Assembly: GCA_023437745.1 (NCBI GenBank) | Contig: JAEZFI010000241.1 | Span: 1 to 10,255, forward strand | Direction: 5' to 3' | Length of the DNA: 10,255 bases | Source: Actinomycetes bacterium | GTDB lineage: Bacteria; Actinomycetota; Acidimicrobiia; Acidimicrobiales; Microtrichaceae | Shown here: in pieces, positions 1-5,721 of the stretch | Position numbering within the stretch: the stretch's first letter is position 1 | Layout: every line of letters begins with the position of its first letter | The notes under the pieces: model-generated | The model's input: the letters and a program-made list of their open reading frames with translations, nothing else | Databases searched by the model: none | Told to the model about the DNA's origin: nothing | Made by a program: the position numbers and the translations under genes

Positions 1-1
1 C

Positions 2-829
2 GACGCACCCGCGGCGCACGCACCCGGCGACCACGGCGAGCAGGGTGCCGCGTCCCGTTGGGCGCCGCCTCCGGTGTCGTCGCCCACGGCCGAACCGGCC
101 TGGGGCACCGCGCCGCCCGCGCCCACACGGCACGTCACCCCTCCGCCGACACCGCCACCGCCGAACCCTCGTCGTGGCAAGTGGCTGATCTTCCTCGTGC
201 TCGCCGCCTCGGTGGCGATCGTCGCCGTGGTGCTGCTGACCAAGGGCGACGACGGGGGCGGCGACGCGAACGGTGATCCGACACCGTCGGCGGACCTCGT
301 GGAGCCCGACCTCGAGCACGTGCGCGCCGCCCTCCCCACCATCGAGGACGTGCCCGACGGCTGGATCGTCACGACCCTGCCGTCGACGCTCACGCTCTAC
401 TCGGTGATCTCGGGGATGATGACCTGCGGCGTCGACACCACCGGAGCGACGTCCCCGTCCGCCGAATCGACGGTGGCGTTCGCGCCGGCCTCGGGCACCG
501 AGCCGGGCGTCAGCGTGGCCGCCGTGGCCATGGCCGGTCCGACCGAGAGCCGCCGCCTGCTCGAGATCGGCCGTGCGGCTGCCGAGTGCGTCGCCCAGAA
601 GGGCACCGCAGCCGGGGGCCTGACGGTCGCCGTGCAGCCCTCCGTCGACGTGAAGGGCGCGGACAGCACGAGCTTGGTCCTGAAGGTCGACGGAGTGACG
701 GGCCCGGGCGGACCCACGATCTACGGCGTCGCCACGACGATCGGCCAGTTCGGTGTGGCCGCCACGGCGCCGTCGGTCGACCAGGCCCGCGAGCTCGCCG
801 AGACGACCCTGGCCGGGCTCCGCCGCTGA
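2..829 (+). CDS. Single-pass membrane protein with Pro-rich cytoplasmic N-terminus (5' partial)
   Basis: I do not recognise the family. The reading frame is open to the left edge with no stop, so the start most likely lies outside the window. A GTG at 74 is in frame, but codons before it already encode the same Pro/Ala-rich style (RWAPPPVSSP), so it is probably internal. In the visible 275 residues, about 60 form a Pro-rich, presumably cytoplasmic region. A hydrophobic segment at about residues 61-80, preceded by RRGK, fits a type II orientation. A Gly/Asp linker and an extracellular domain of roughly 180 residues follow. That domain has exactly two cysteines (about residues 142 and 196), which could form a disulfide. 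The layout resembles actinobacterial membrane-anchored sensor-like or lipoprotein-like exodomains, but no catalytic motif is visible. The coding call is strong; the function is unknown. Confidence 0.8.
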   Translation, partial: DAPAAHAPGDHGEQGAASRWAPPPVSSPTAEPAWGTAPPAPTRHVTPPPTPPPPNPRRGKWLIFLVLAASVAIVAVVLLTKGDDGGGDANGDPTPSADLVEPDLEHVRAALPTIEDVPDGWIVTTLPSTLTLYSVISGMMTCGVDTTGATSPSAESTVAFAPASGTEPGVSVAAVAMAGPTESRRLLEIGRAAAECVAQKGTAAGGLTVAVQPSVDVKGADSTSLVLKVDGVTGPGGPTIYGVATTIGQFGVAATAPSVDQARELAETTLAGLRR

Positions 830-844
830 CGCCGGCGCGGCCAC

Positions 845-865
845 CGCGTCCGAGCGCGCGACGCG
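845..865. terminator. Possible hairpin terminator between genes
   Basis: CGCGTC at 845-850 pairs perfectly with GACGCG at 860-865 around a 9-nt loop. It lies 15 bp after the stop of the first gene and before the promoter-like box of the STAS gene. There is no T-tract, so termination is only a possibility; it could equally be incidental in such GC-rich DNA. Confidence 0.25.
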
Positions 866-892
866 CTGTGGATGATCGTTGCGGCGCGTGGG

Positions 893-898
893 TACCCT
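893..898 (+). promoter_or_regulatory. -10-like box TACCCT, leaderless arrangement
   Basis: TACCCT matches the actinobacterial TANNNT -10 consensus and ends 6 nt before the GTG at 905. This is the spacing expected if transcription starts at or next to the start codon. No Shine-Dalgarno sequence precedes the GTG, which agrees with a leaderless mRNA. I cannot point to a convincing -35 element. Confidence 0.45.
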
Positions 899-904
899 TC
901 GGCC

Positions 905-1240
905 GTGCCGGACTCCCGCCTCCAGATCGACGTCGACTTCGACACCGTCCCTGCGGTCGTGAGGCTCCTCGGAGAGATCGACGTGGACACGGCCGCACAG
1001 GTGGGGGGCGTGTTGACCGCGGCGGCGGAGGCAGGGCACGACCTCGTGCTCGACATGAGCGGGGTGGAGTTCATGGACTCCGCGGGGCTCAACCTGCTGC
1101 TGTCGCTGCGGAAGCAGGGGCGGTTCACGCTGAGAGGGCTCAGCGAGCGGGCACTCCGGCTGTTCCAGCTGACCGGGCTCTACGAGGTCTTCGACATCGA
1201 CGCCGCCGGGGCCGAGCCGTCGGCCCGCTCCGGGCGCTGA
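905..1240 (+). CDS. STAS-domain anti-sigma-factor antagonist
   Basis: This 111-aa protein is one STAS domain, the fold of SpoIIAA/RsbV-type anti-sigma-factor antagonists. In that family the unphosphorylated protein binds a cognate anti-sigma kinase and frees the sigma factor. Seen here: a beta-strand start (LQIDVDFD), the strand-turn LLGEIDVDTA at about residues 21-30, the core strand DLVLDMSGVEFMDSAGL, and a C-terminal FQLTGLYEVFDI helix/strand. Ser59 in MDSAGL is at the usual phosphorylation site. An ATG at 872 is in frame, but the GTG at 905 fits better: it sits behind a TACCCT box, and the 11 extra residues are not domain-like. No RsbW/SpoIIAB kinase or PP2C phosphatase lies nearby, so its partners must be encoded elsewhere. 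It is convergent with the next gene, with 4 bp between the stops. Confidence 0.9.
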   Translation: MPDSRLQIDVDFDTVPAVVRLLGEIDVDTAAQVGGVLTAAAEAGHDLVLDMSGVEFMDSAGLNLLLSLRKQGRFTLRGLSERALRLFQLTGLYEVFDIDAAGAEPSARSGR

Positions 1241-1244
1241 CGCC

Positions 1245-1562
1245 TCACGAGCCGGGGGTCCCGGGGGTCTTCTTGGCGCCGCGCGGGGCTCGGACCGCTG
1301 TGGCGTCGGGCTGCCCGTACGGCCGACCCGCCTCGCGGTAGCAGTCGGCGTGGTAGTGGTCCACGCGCATCCAGCGCCCCTCGTCGTACACGTTGCAGAT
1401 CACCGTCTGGTGGCGGAGCCGGGCCCGGAACTTCACGGGCTGGCCGCAGCGCGCGCAGTCCACGTGGCTGCCCGGGACGACCTCTCGCAGCACGGCGCGA
1501 CTCCGACGTCGCTCGCCCGGCTCCTGTGGCGACGGAGCCCCTGGCGCCGTCCCGGTGATCAT
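1245..1562 (-). CDS. Small CxxC...HxxC zinc-finger-like conserved protein
   Basis: This 105-aa protein has a disordered N-terminus (residues 1-20, Pro/Gly/Arg-rich), a compact central domain (about residues 22-85) and a basic Pro/Gly tail. The domain shows C36-x2-C39 followed 31 residues later by H71-x2-C74, plus Cys56 and His69, and aromatic-rich strands (VICNVYDEGRW, HYHADCY). This is a plausible single Zn site. From memory, similar small proteins of unknown function occur across Actinobacteria. The ATG at 1562 is the natural start because the frame upstream translates to Arg/Ser/Pro-rich shadow sequence. A TACCCA box lies 5 nt upstream of the ATG. The C-terminal TPGTPG comes from a 9-bp direct repeat at 1252-1269. 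It diverges from the zinc-ribbon gene on the plus strand. Function unknown; nucleic-acid or protein binding is possible. Confidence 0.8.
   Translation of the reverse strand: MITGTAPGAPSPQEPGERRRSRAVLREVVPGSHVDCARCGQPVKFRARLRHQTVICNVYDEGRWMRVDHYHADCYREAGRPYGQPDATAVRAPRGAKKTPGTPGS
1252..1269. repeat. 9-bp direct tandem repeat
   Basis: CCGGGGGTC occurs twice back to back (1252-1260 and 1261-1269). It lies inside the 3' end of the minus-strand zinc-finger-like gene, where it gives a repeated Thr-Pro-Gly. It is probably a slippage product without a function of its own. Confidence 0.7.
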
Positions 1563-1603
1563 GCCCTTGGGTACCCGCCGCCCGTGCGGCCCATCCCGGC
1601 AGC

Positions 1604-1640
1604 GCCGCCCAGCGAGGGGGGAAGAGTCCCCCCTGGCGGC
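1604..1640. promoter_or_regulatory. Strong inverted repeat between divergent genes
   Basis: GGGGGG at 1616-1621 and CCCCCC at 1628-1633 enclose a 6-nt AAGAGT loop. An outer stem GCCGCC (1604-1609) / GGCGGC (1635-1640) is separated from the inner stem by an asymmetric internal loop. It lies between two divergent start codons, where no terminator is needed, so an operator or an mRNA-leader structure is a reasonable guess. Confidence 0.4.
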
Positions 1641-1674
1641 ACCGACTCCCGGCATCGCCGGCCTCCGCTCGGGG

Positions 1675-1680
1675 TACACC
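1675..1680 (+). promoter_or_regulatory. TACACC box, possible -10 for the zinc-ribbon gene
   Basis: TACACC sits 6 nt before an in-frame GTG at 1687, the same geometry as the STAS gene promoter box, but its last base is C rather than T. If functional, the protein would start at 1687 on a leaderless mRNA and be 8 residues longer than the start I chose. Confidence 0.25.
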
Positions 1681-1710
1681 GATGACGTGAGGTTGTCCGC
1701 AGGTGACGAC

Positions 1711-2247
1711 GTGGCGGCGATGTGGGTGGTGGTGTGCCCCGACTGCGGCGAGCACCACGAGGTGCCGGCCGGTGCATCCAGGGGGACCTGCCCGCTCTGC
1801 GACAGCACCTGGCAGCTGGTCGAGTGCGCCTGCGGTCGCCACCACATCGTGTCCACGAGCGACCGGGCGTTCCGTTGCCCGGTCAGCGGCGAGCTGCACA
1901 CGGCGCCGTGGGCGATCGGGCCGGTCGACCGTGCCGTCAGGGACCTGAGCGAGACGGGCCGGGCCGTGGTCGACGCGTGGTTCACCGCCCGGGGACCCGC
2001 CGAGCTCGCGCCGGACGAGAGGCGGGTCGACGGCCGCTTCTCGTGGAGCACGCTCCGGGCTGCGATGGACTTCGTCCACGACGCGGCAGATCGTTGGGCG
2101 CTCGACCACGAGACCCGGACCGCGCTGACCGACGTCGTGCGGATCGTCGCCGCCCGCCGGGACCCCCGCCACGCCTGGCACCTCGAGCTGGAGATCGTCC
2201 CCGTTCCGGGGGGACCGTTGGGGGCCATCAGGATCCACCTCGACTGA
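1711..2247 (+). CDS. Zinc-ribbon N-terminal protein of unknown function
   Basis: I do not recognise this protein of about 178 aa. The N-terminus carries C9-P-D-C12 and C27-P-L-C30, a standard zinc-ribbon pair of knuckles. A second incomplete Cys set follows (C39-A-C41 and C56-P) with adjacent His pairs, so one or two Zn sites are possible. From about residue 70 the protein becomes charged and mostly helical, ending in a strand-like LELEIVPVPGGPLGAIRIHLD segment. No membrane segment is present. Start choices in the same frame are GTG 1687 (leaderless geometry), GTG 1711 (AGGTGA 4 nt upstream) and ATG 1720 (just before WVVVCPDC). I chose 1711 because of its Shine-Dalgarno-like sequence. The open frame further upstream to 1393 is antisense to the neighbouring gene and not coding-like. 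Divergent pairing with another Cys-rich protein is notable. Confidence 0.78.
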   Translation: MAAMWVVVCPDCGEHHEVPAGASRGTCPLCDSTWQLVECACGRHHIVSTSDRAFRCPVSGELHTAPWAIGPVDRAVRDLSETGRAVVDAWFTARGPAELAPDERRVDGRFSWSTLRAAMDFVHDAADRWALDHETRTALTDVVRIVAARRDPRHAWHLELEIVPVPGGPLGAIRIHLD

Positions 2248-2314
2248 GCCAGACGACGCCGCGAAGTTGAACGGCACTCATCATCTCGACTGCACATGGG
2301 CCTGGTCACGGGCC

Positions 2315-2320
2315 TACGAT
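2315..2320 (+). promoter_or_regulatory. -10-like box TACGAT
   Basis: TACGAT is a good TANNNT -10 match in the 161-bp gap before the long Thr/Pro-tailed membrane protein. It ends 7 nt before an ATG at 2328, so transcription would begin at about that ATG and leave a leader of roughly 80 nt before the main start at 2409. No clear -35 element is visible. Confidence 0.45.
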
Positions 2321-2327
2321 CGAACCC

Positions 2328-2378
2328 ATGGGGACACGGTCGGCCACGAGGCCGGGCGCTGGCGGCTCTCGATCGTGA
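2328..2378 (+). other. Possible leaderless mini-ORF (16 codons) in the 5' leader
   Basis: An ATG at 2328, 7 nt after the TACGAT box, opens a 16-codon frame (MGTRSATRPGAGGSRS) that ends at TGA 2376-2378, 30 nt before the main start and in the same frame. Leaderless short ORFs ahead of genes are known in actinobacteria. Whether this one is translated cannot be told from sequence alone. It could also be a chance ATG. Confidence 0.25.
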
Positions 2379-2419
2379 AGTGCGCTCGATCATGAAGCGT
2401 TCGCGGCCATGAAGCTCGG
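2369..2419 (+). repeat. Degenerate 17-bp-period repeat spanning the start codon
   Basis: TCGATCGTGAAG at 2369-2380 recurs as TCGATCATGAAG at 2386-2397 (11 of 12 identical). A third, weaker copy with CATGAAG at 2408-2414 contains the start codon of the downstream gene. All three copies are spaced exactly 17 bp. The second copy creates an ATG (2392) and a 6-codon ORF whose stop overlaps the true start as ATGA. Confidence 0.55.
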
Positions 2420-3551
2420 CGACCTCCGAGACCGCCTGGCGGAGCTCGTGCCCGACGGCGACCGCGAGGCCGTCGTCGCGTGGACGGACGACCGGGGGGA
2501 CCTTCGCACGTCCCCGGTGACGGGGGCGCTGGGCCTCGCCTCGGCCGACGGGCTGGCGCAGATCCGCCTTCGGCTGCCGAGCGGTGGTCCCGCTCCCGAG
2601 ACGCACCTTCCGCTCGCCGAGCTCCGCGAGCAGATCGACGCGCTGGGCGGCGGGCCCACCGATCAGGTCGTGGTGGCGAGGTCGGGCCTGGGTGGTGTTC
2701 GCCTGCTCCCGGTGGTGGGCATCGGGCGCGACGGCGGGATGCGGACGTCATCGGGGAAGCCCCTCATGCTGCCGCCGCCGCTGCCGCAGAGCGTCCCGGT
2801 CCCGCCGATCCCCGAGGCGGCGCTCGTGGGCGCCGGCAGTGGCATCGAGCGCGCGTCCCGCTCCGTTCGGGCCGTCGGCGGCCCGGTCGGTCGCCGGCCC
2901 CGTGTGGCGGCCGCGTTGGGCACGGCGCTGGCGGTGGGCGCAGTCGCGGTGGCCCTGAACGTCACGCACGACGACCGTACGGTGGTCGGGACGAAGGTCG
3001 AATCGGCGAGCGTCGAGCGTCCGAGCGAGGCAACGGACGATGCCGGGGACGCGGCGGACGACGCCGTCGTCCCGTCGGTCCTCCCGCCCGATGCGGAGGC
3101 GGTCGACCCCTCCGGTGCGGAGGCGGCTCGCTCCGCGGGCGAGGGAGCGGGGAGCCAGCAACCGGCGCCGACGTCGAAGTCGAAGCCGTCCCGGCGGCCA
3201 CGAGCGACGACCACCACCGAGGCGGAGCGGAAGCGCTCCGGCTCGAGGAAGCCTGCCGCCACGCCGGTCGCGAACCCCTGGATCACCCTGTTCGTCGTGC
3301 CTCGCCAGCCACCGGCGACCACGCCGAGGTCGGAGCAACCGGTGGTCGTCGCGAACGTGCCGGTGATCACGCCGACGACGGCTCGACCCGCCACCAACCC
3401 ACCGACCACCAGCCCGCCGGCGACGACGCCGCCGACCACCGCCCCGCCGACGACCCCGCCGCCCACGACGTCGCCCCCGCCGACCGAGCCACCGCCCACG
3501 GAGCCTCCTCCGACCTCACCGCCGAGCACGGCTCCCCCGGTGGTCCTCTAG
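2409..3551 (+). CDS. Membrane protein with conserved N-terminal domain and Thr/Pro-rich extracellular tail
   Basis: I do not recognise the family of this 380-aa protein. Residues 1-105 form a soluble, probably cytoplasmic alpha/beta domain (MKLGDLRDRLAELVPDGD, then strands such as AVVAWTDD and VRLLPVVGIG). A Pro-rich linker (about 119-135) and a basic patch precede a short hydrophobic segment (about 166-184). The rest should be outside: an acidic Ala/Asp/Ser region to about 235, a basic KSKPSRRPRA stretch, and from about 310 a low-complexity PPTT/PPP tail that is a candidate for O-glycosylation or wall spanning. No signal peptide or sortase motif is seen. The ATG at 2409 is the only start after the in-frame TGA at 2376. 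The leader holds a TACGAT box and 17-bp repeats. Its 3' end faces the SGNH hydrolase gene. Confidence 0.85.
   Translation: MKLGDLRDRLAELVPDGDREAVVAWTDDRGDLRTSPVTGALGLASADGLAQIRLRLPSGGPAPETHLPLAELREQIDALGGGPTDQVVVARSGLGGVRLLPVVGIGRDGGMRTSSGKPLMLPPPLPQSVPVPPIPEAALVGAGSGIERASRSVRAVGGPVGRRPRVAAALGTALAVGAVAVALNVTHDDRTVVGTKVESASVERPSEATDDAGDAADDAVVPSVLPPDAEAVDPSGAEAARSAGEGAGSQQPAPTSKSKPSRRPRATTTTEAERKRSGSRKPAATPVANPWITLFVVPRQPPATTPRSEQPVVVANVPVITPTTARPATNPPTTSPPATTPPTTAPPTTPPPTTSPPPTEPPPTEPPPTSPPSTAPPVVL
3409..3540 (+). repeat. Low-complexity Pro/Thr codon repeat
   Basis: Imperfect repeats of CCG-CCG-ACC-ACC type encode PPTTxPP units in the C-terminal tail of the preceding membrane protein. Copy number in such runs tends to vary between strains. 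Confidence 0.75.
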
Positions 3552-3588
3552 CGTCGGGCTCGTCCGCTCCGTCTCACCTGATCGCGTT

Positions 3589-3602
3589 CGGCGGAGGCGC
3601 CG
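3589..3602. terminator. Weak hairpin between convergent genes
   Basis: CGGCG (3589-3593) and CGCCG (3598-3602) enclose a GAGG loop in the 64-bp gap between two convergent genes. The stem is only 5 bp and no T-run follows, so this is a weak candidate for a bidirectional terminator. Confidence 0.25.
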
Positions 3603-3615
3603 CCGCGAGCCGGTG

Positions 3616-4311
3616 TCACCAGAAGTGCCAGGGGCGCCCGCAGCGGGCGAGCGAGTCGGCCATGGCATCGGCGAGCGCTCGCTGGCCCTCCTCCGACGGA
3701 TGGACCGTGTCGGCCGTGAAGGTCCCGGCCGGGTGCTGGTCGTCGACCGACCCGCCCACCATGCCGTCCCAGTCGATGACGTCGATGCGGTGGTCGTCCG
3801 CCGCGATCTTGTCGATCTGCTCGTTCATCGCCCGAGCCGCGTCCGGCACCGGCGCCCCGTCGGACGTCATGTGGGTGTTGATGTTCACCACGTGGATGCA
3901 CTTGGCGTCCTTGAACTTCCCGATCATCTCGCGGAGGCTCGCTCCGGCCTGGTCGATCGGGGTGTCGAGGAGCACGTCGTTCGTGCCGAGGTCCACGATC
4001 AGCTGCTGTGGCTTCTGAGGGGCGAGGCTGTCGGCGGTCGGCTGCATGTCCTCGACTCGTGCGCCCAGCTTGGCGTCGCCGATCACCTTGTACTCGTTGT
4101 CGAACTCCTGGAAGATCTTCCCGGTGGTCACGAAGGTGATCGAGTCGCCGAGCACGGCGACCGTGTCACCGGCCGGGCTGAGTGCTCGGTCGACGATCAG
4201 CAGGCCGGCGACGAGGACGGCGGCGATGATCGCGACGATGGGGAGCGGGCCGAACCGCCGGGAGACGCGGCTCGCAGCGCTGGACGAGGTGTTCGTGTCG
4301 GTCGTGGACAT
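3616..4311 (-). CDS. Membrane-anchored SGNH/GDSL-family hydrolase
   Basis: This 231-aa protein has a short Ser/Thr-rich N-terminus, one membrane segment (about residues 22-41, PLPIVAIIAAVLVAGLLIV) and an extracytoplasmic SGNH hydrolase domain. The family blocks are intact: block I VLGDSIT with nucleophile Ser57; a probable block II Gly83 in KLGAR; block III LGTND with Asn111; and block V DTVHP with Asp201 and His204. Cys138 and Cys224 may form a disulfide. SGNH enzymes are esterases, lipases or acyl-group removers, often acting on polysaccharides or cell-wall polymers; the substrate here cannot be read from sequence. A GAGGGG stretch lies 11 nt before the ATG, further away than ideal. It is last in a minus-strand run of three surface-protein genes (58-bp gap), which suggests a job in modifying envelope material. 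Confidence 0.9.
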   Translation of the reverse strand: MSTTDTNTSSSAASRVSRRFGPLPIVAIIAAVLVAGLLIVDRALSPAGDTVAVLGDSITFVTTGKIFQEFDNEYKVIGDAKLGARVEDMQPTADSLAPQKPQQLIVDLGTNDVLLDTPIDQAGASLREMIGKFKDAKCIHVVNINTHMTSDGAPVPDAARAMNEQIDKIAADDHRIDVIDWDGMVGGSVDDQHPAGTFTADTVHPSEEGQRALADAMADSLARCGRPWHFW

Positions 4312-4369
4312 GCACAGGGATTCCCCTCACCTCGCGCTTCAAACGTCGAGGCGCACGGCGGTCGAGCGG

Positions 4370-5644
4370 TCACTCCGTCCAGTCGCACGTCCAGGTGTTG
4401 CCCTCCAGCCTCCAGGGCCAGTGCACGGTGGGGTTCGTGGGGGTGCCTCGCGGATCCTGCGGCGGCACGGCGACGGGGGCGGTGGCGGGCGACGGTGCGT
4501 GCTCCGTCGGATGGGTCCCTGGGGTCCGCCGACGCGTGATCGATGTCGTCACGAAGTACGTCACCATCCCGCCGAGGACTGCCGCCACGACCACGAGCGC
4601 TGCGCTGCGCGAGGTCGGCGGCTCGGGCACGACGACCTCGGCCCGACCCGCGTGGCTGATCGTGAACCGGGAGGTCACCAGCTGGAACTCGAAGCGGTAG
4701 GTGCCGGGCTCGAAGCCGTCGGCCGGGTGCCACGTCACGCTCGCCTCGGTGAGCCCGGTCGGGAGGCCGTCGAACCGTCGCAGCGTGGCGACCTCGGGCG
4801 GCCCGTCGTCGTGGCGGATGCGCGCGACGAGTGCGACCTCGCCGTCGATCGGACCGACGCGGTTCTCGACCGACGCCGTCAGGTCGGCGACCACGACCGC
4901 GCCGTTCTGCCGCCCGGCCCGGGCAGCGCCGGCCACGAACGACACGGAGCGCACCGCCAGCGTGGCGGTGGACGTGCCCCCATCGGCGACCGTGACCCGC
5001 TGGCTCGCCATCTCGGTGCCGCCGAGGCGGTAGCTGGCCCGGTACACCCCGGGCGTCAGCACCTGGCTCAGCTCGGAGCCGTCGGTGCGCGCGACCTCGA
5101 TCGACCGGTCCGCCTGGTCCACGGCATGGATCGAGATCGTCCCGTCGGCGGGAGCGCCCGTCTCCGCGCTCACGGCGCGGACGACCAGCGTGCCGGTCGA
5201 ACCACTGACCCTCACGGTGAAGGTCGTGCCCACGGCGGGGACCGAGGTGACGGCGCCGGGCAGCGGCGGCACGTCGGAGCGGACGAGCTGCACGTTGACG
5301 ACGTGGTCGCCGGCGGTCATCGACGCGGCCACCTCGATCGCGAAGGGGACCCGAACGCTCCTCCCGGGCGCGATCGTCGCGCGCTCCAGCGAGGGCACCA
5401 CGCGGATCCCCAGCGGCGACTCGGAGTGGAAGTCGACCTGGATCGGCTGGTCCGTCGGGTTGTCGGCCGTCAGGTGGTGGATCGCTCCGACCCCTCCGCC
5501 CGGTGGGAGCGAGAGCACCGTGCCGGCGCCGATGTCGCTGCCACCCCCGAGGCTGAGGCCGTCACCCTGCGCACCGGCCGGAGCGGCCCAGAGCCCGCCC
5601 GCGACGAGGACCGCCATGGCGGCGACGACCGAGCGCGGACCCAT
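4370..5644 (-). CDS. Secreted Ig-like multidomain protein with C-terminal membrane anchor
   Basis: This 424-aa protein starts with a signal peptide (residues 1 to about 25, ending APAGA-Q). An Ig-like domain follows (about 38-146), with the pattern of extracytoplasmic beta-sandwiches including DUF916/NEW3 types (NPTDQPIQVDF, ATIAPGRSVRVPF). Next is a carboxypeptidase-regulatory-like sandwich (about 150-233, GTLVVRAVSAETGAPADGTI) and a third sandwich (about 234-340, ending GTYRFEFQL). A single membrane helix (about 347-367) is followed by RRR and a cytoplasmic Pro-rich tail ending in a segment with four Trp (residues 409-422). There are no catalytic motifs, so I infer a structural, adhesive or polymer-binding role. 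The ATG at 5644 has no clear Shine-Dalgarno but opens straight into the signal peptide. It lies between the secreted protein gene (77-bp gap) and the SGNH hydrolase gene. Domain names are by pattern only. Confidence 0.85.
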   Translation of the reverse strand: MGPRSVVAAMAVLVAGGLWAAPAGAQGDGLSLGGGSDIGAGTVLSLPPGGGVGAIHHLTADNPTDQPIQVDFHSESPLGIRVVPSLERATIAPGRSVRVPFAIEVAASMTAGDHVVNVQLVRSDVPPLPGAVTSVPAVGTTFTVRVSGSTGTLVVRAVSAETGAPADGTISIHAVDQADRSIEVARTDGSELSQVLTPGVYRASYRLGGTEMASQRVTVADGGTSTATLAVRSVSFVAGAARAGRQNGAVVVADLTASVENRVGPIDGEVALVARIRHDDGPPEVATLRRFDGLPTGLTEASVTWHPADGFEPGTYRFEFQLVTSRFTISHAGRAEVVVPEPPTSRSAALVVVAAVLGGMVTYFVTTSITRRRTPGTHPTEHAPSPATAPVAVPPQDPRGTPTNPTVHWPWRLEGNTWTCDWTE

Positions 5645-5721
5645 GCTGACAGATCGGCACGACGCTGCCGGATGTGAACGAGGGCGACCGCCCCGGCCGC
5701 CGGGGCCACTCGGGGCGACGG

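Noticed and set aside
1393..1710. N-terminal extension of the zinc-ribbon protein
   Set aside because: It runs antisense through the 105-aa gene and the divergent promoter region and has no domain-like pattern.
1563..2606. N-terminal extension of the 105-aa zinc-finger-like protein
   Set aside because: The added sequence is antisense to the zinc-ribbon gene and looks like Ser/Arg/Pro shadow sequence.
2480..4018. 512-aa plus-strand open frame
   Set aside because: It overlaps the Thr/Pro-tailed membrane protein and the SGNH gene in another frame. Its translation is Arg/Gly/Ala-rich with no domain, typical of GC-rich shadow frames.
4046..5677. 543-aa plus-strand open frame
   Set aside because: It is antisense to the SGNH and anchored Ig-like genes, which have clear motifs and a signal peptide. 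This frame is Arg/Asp/His-rich without any recognisable domain.
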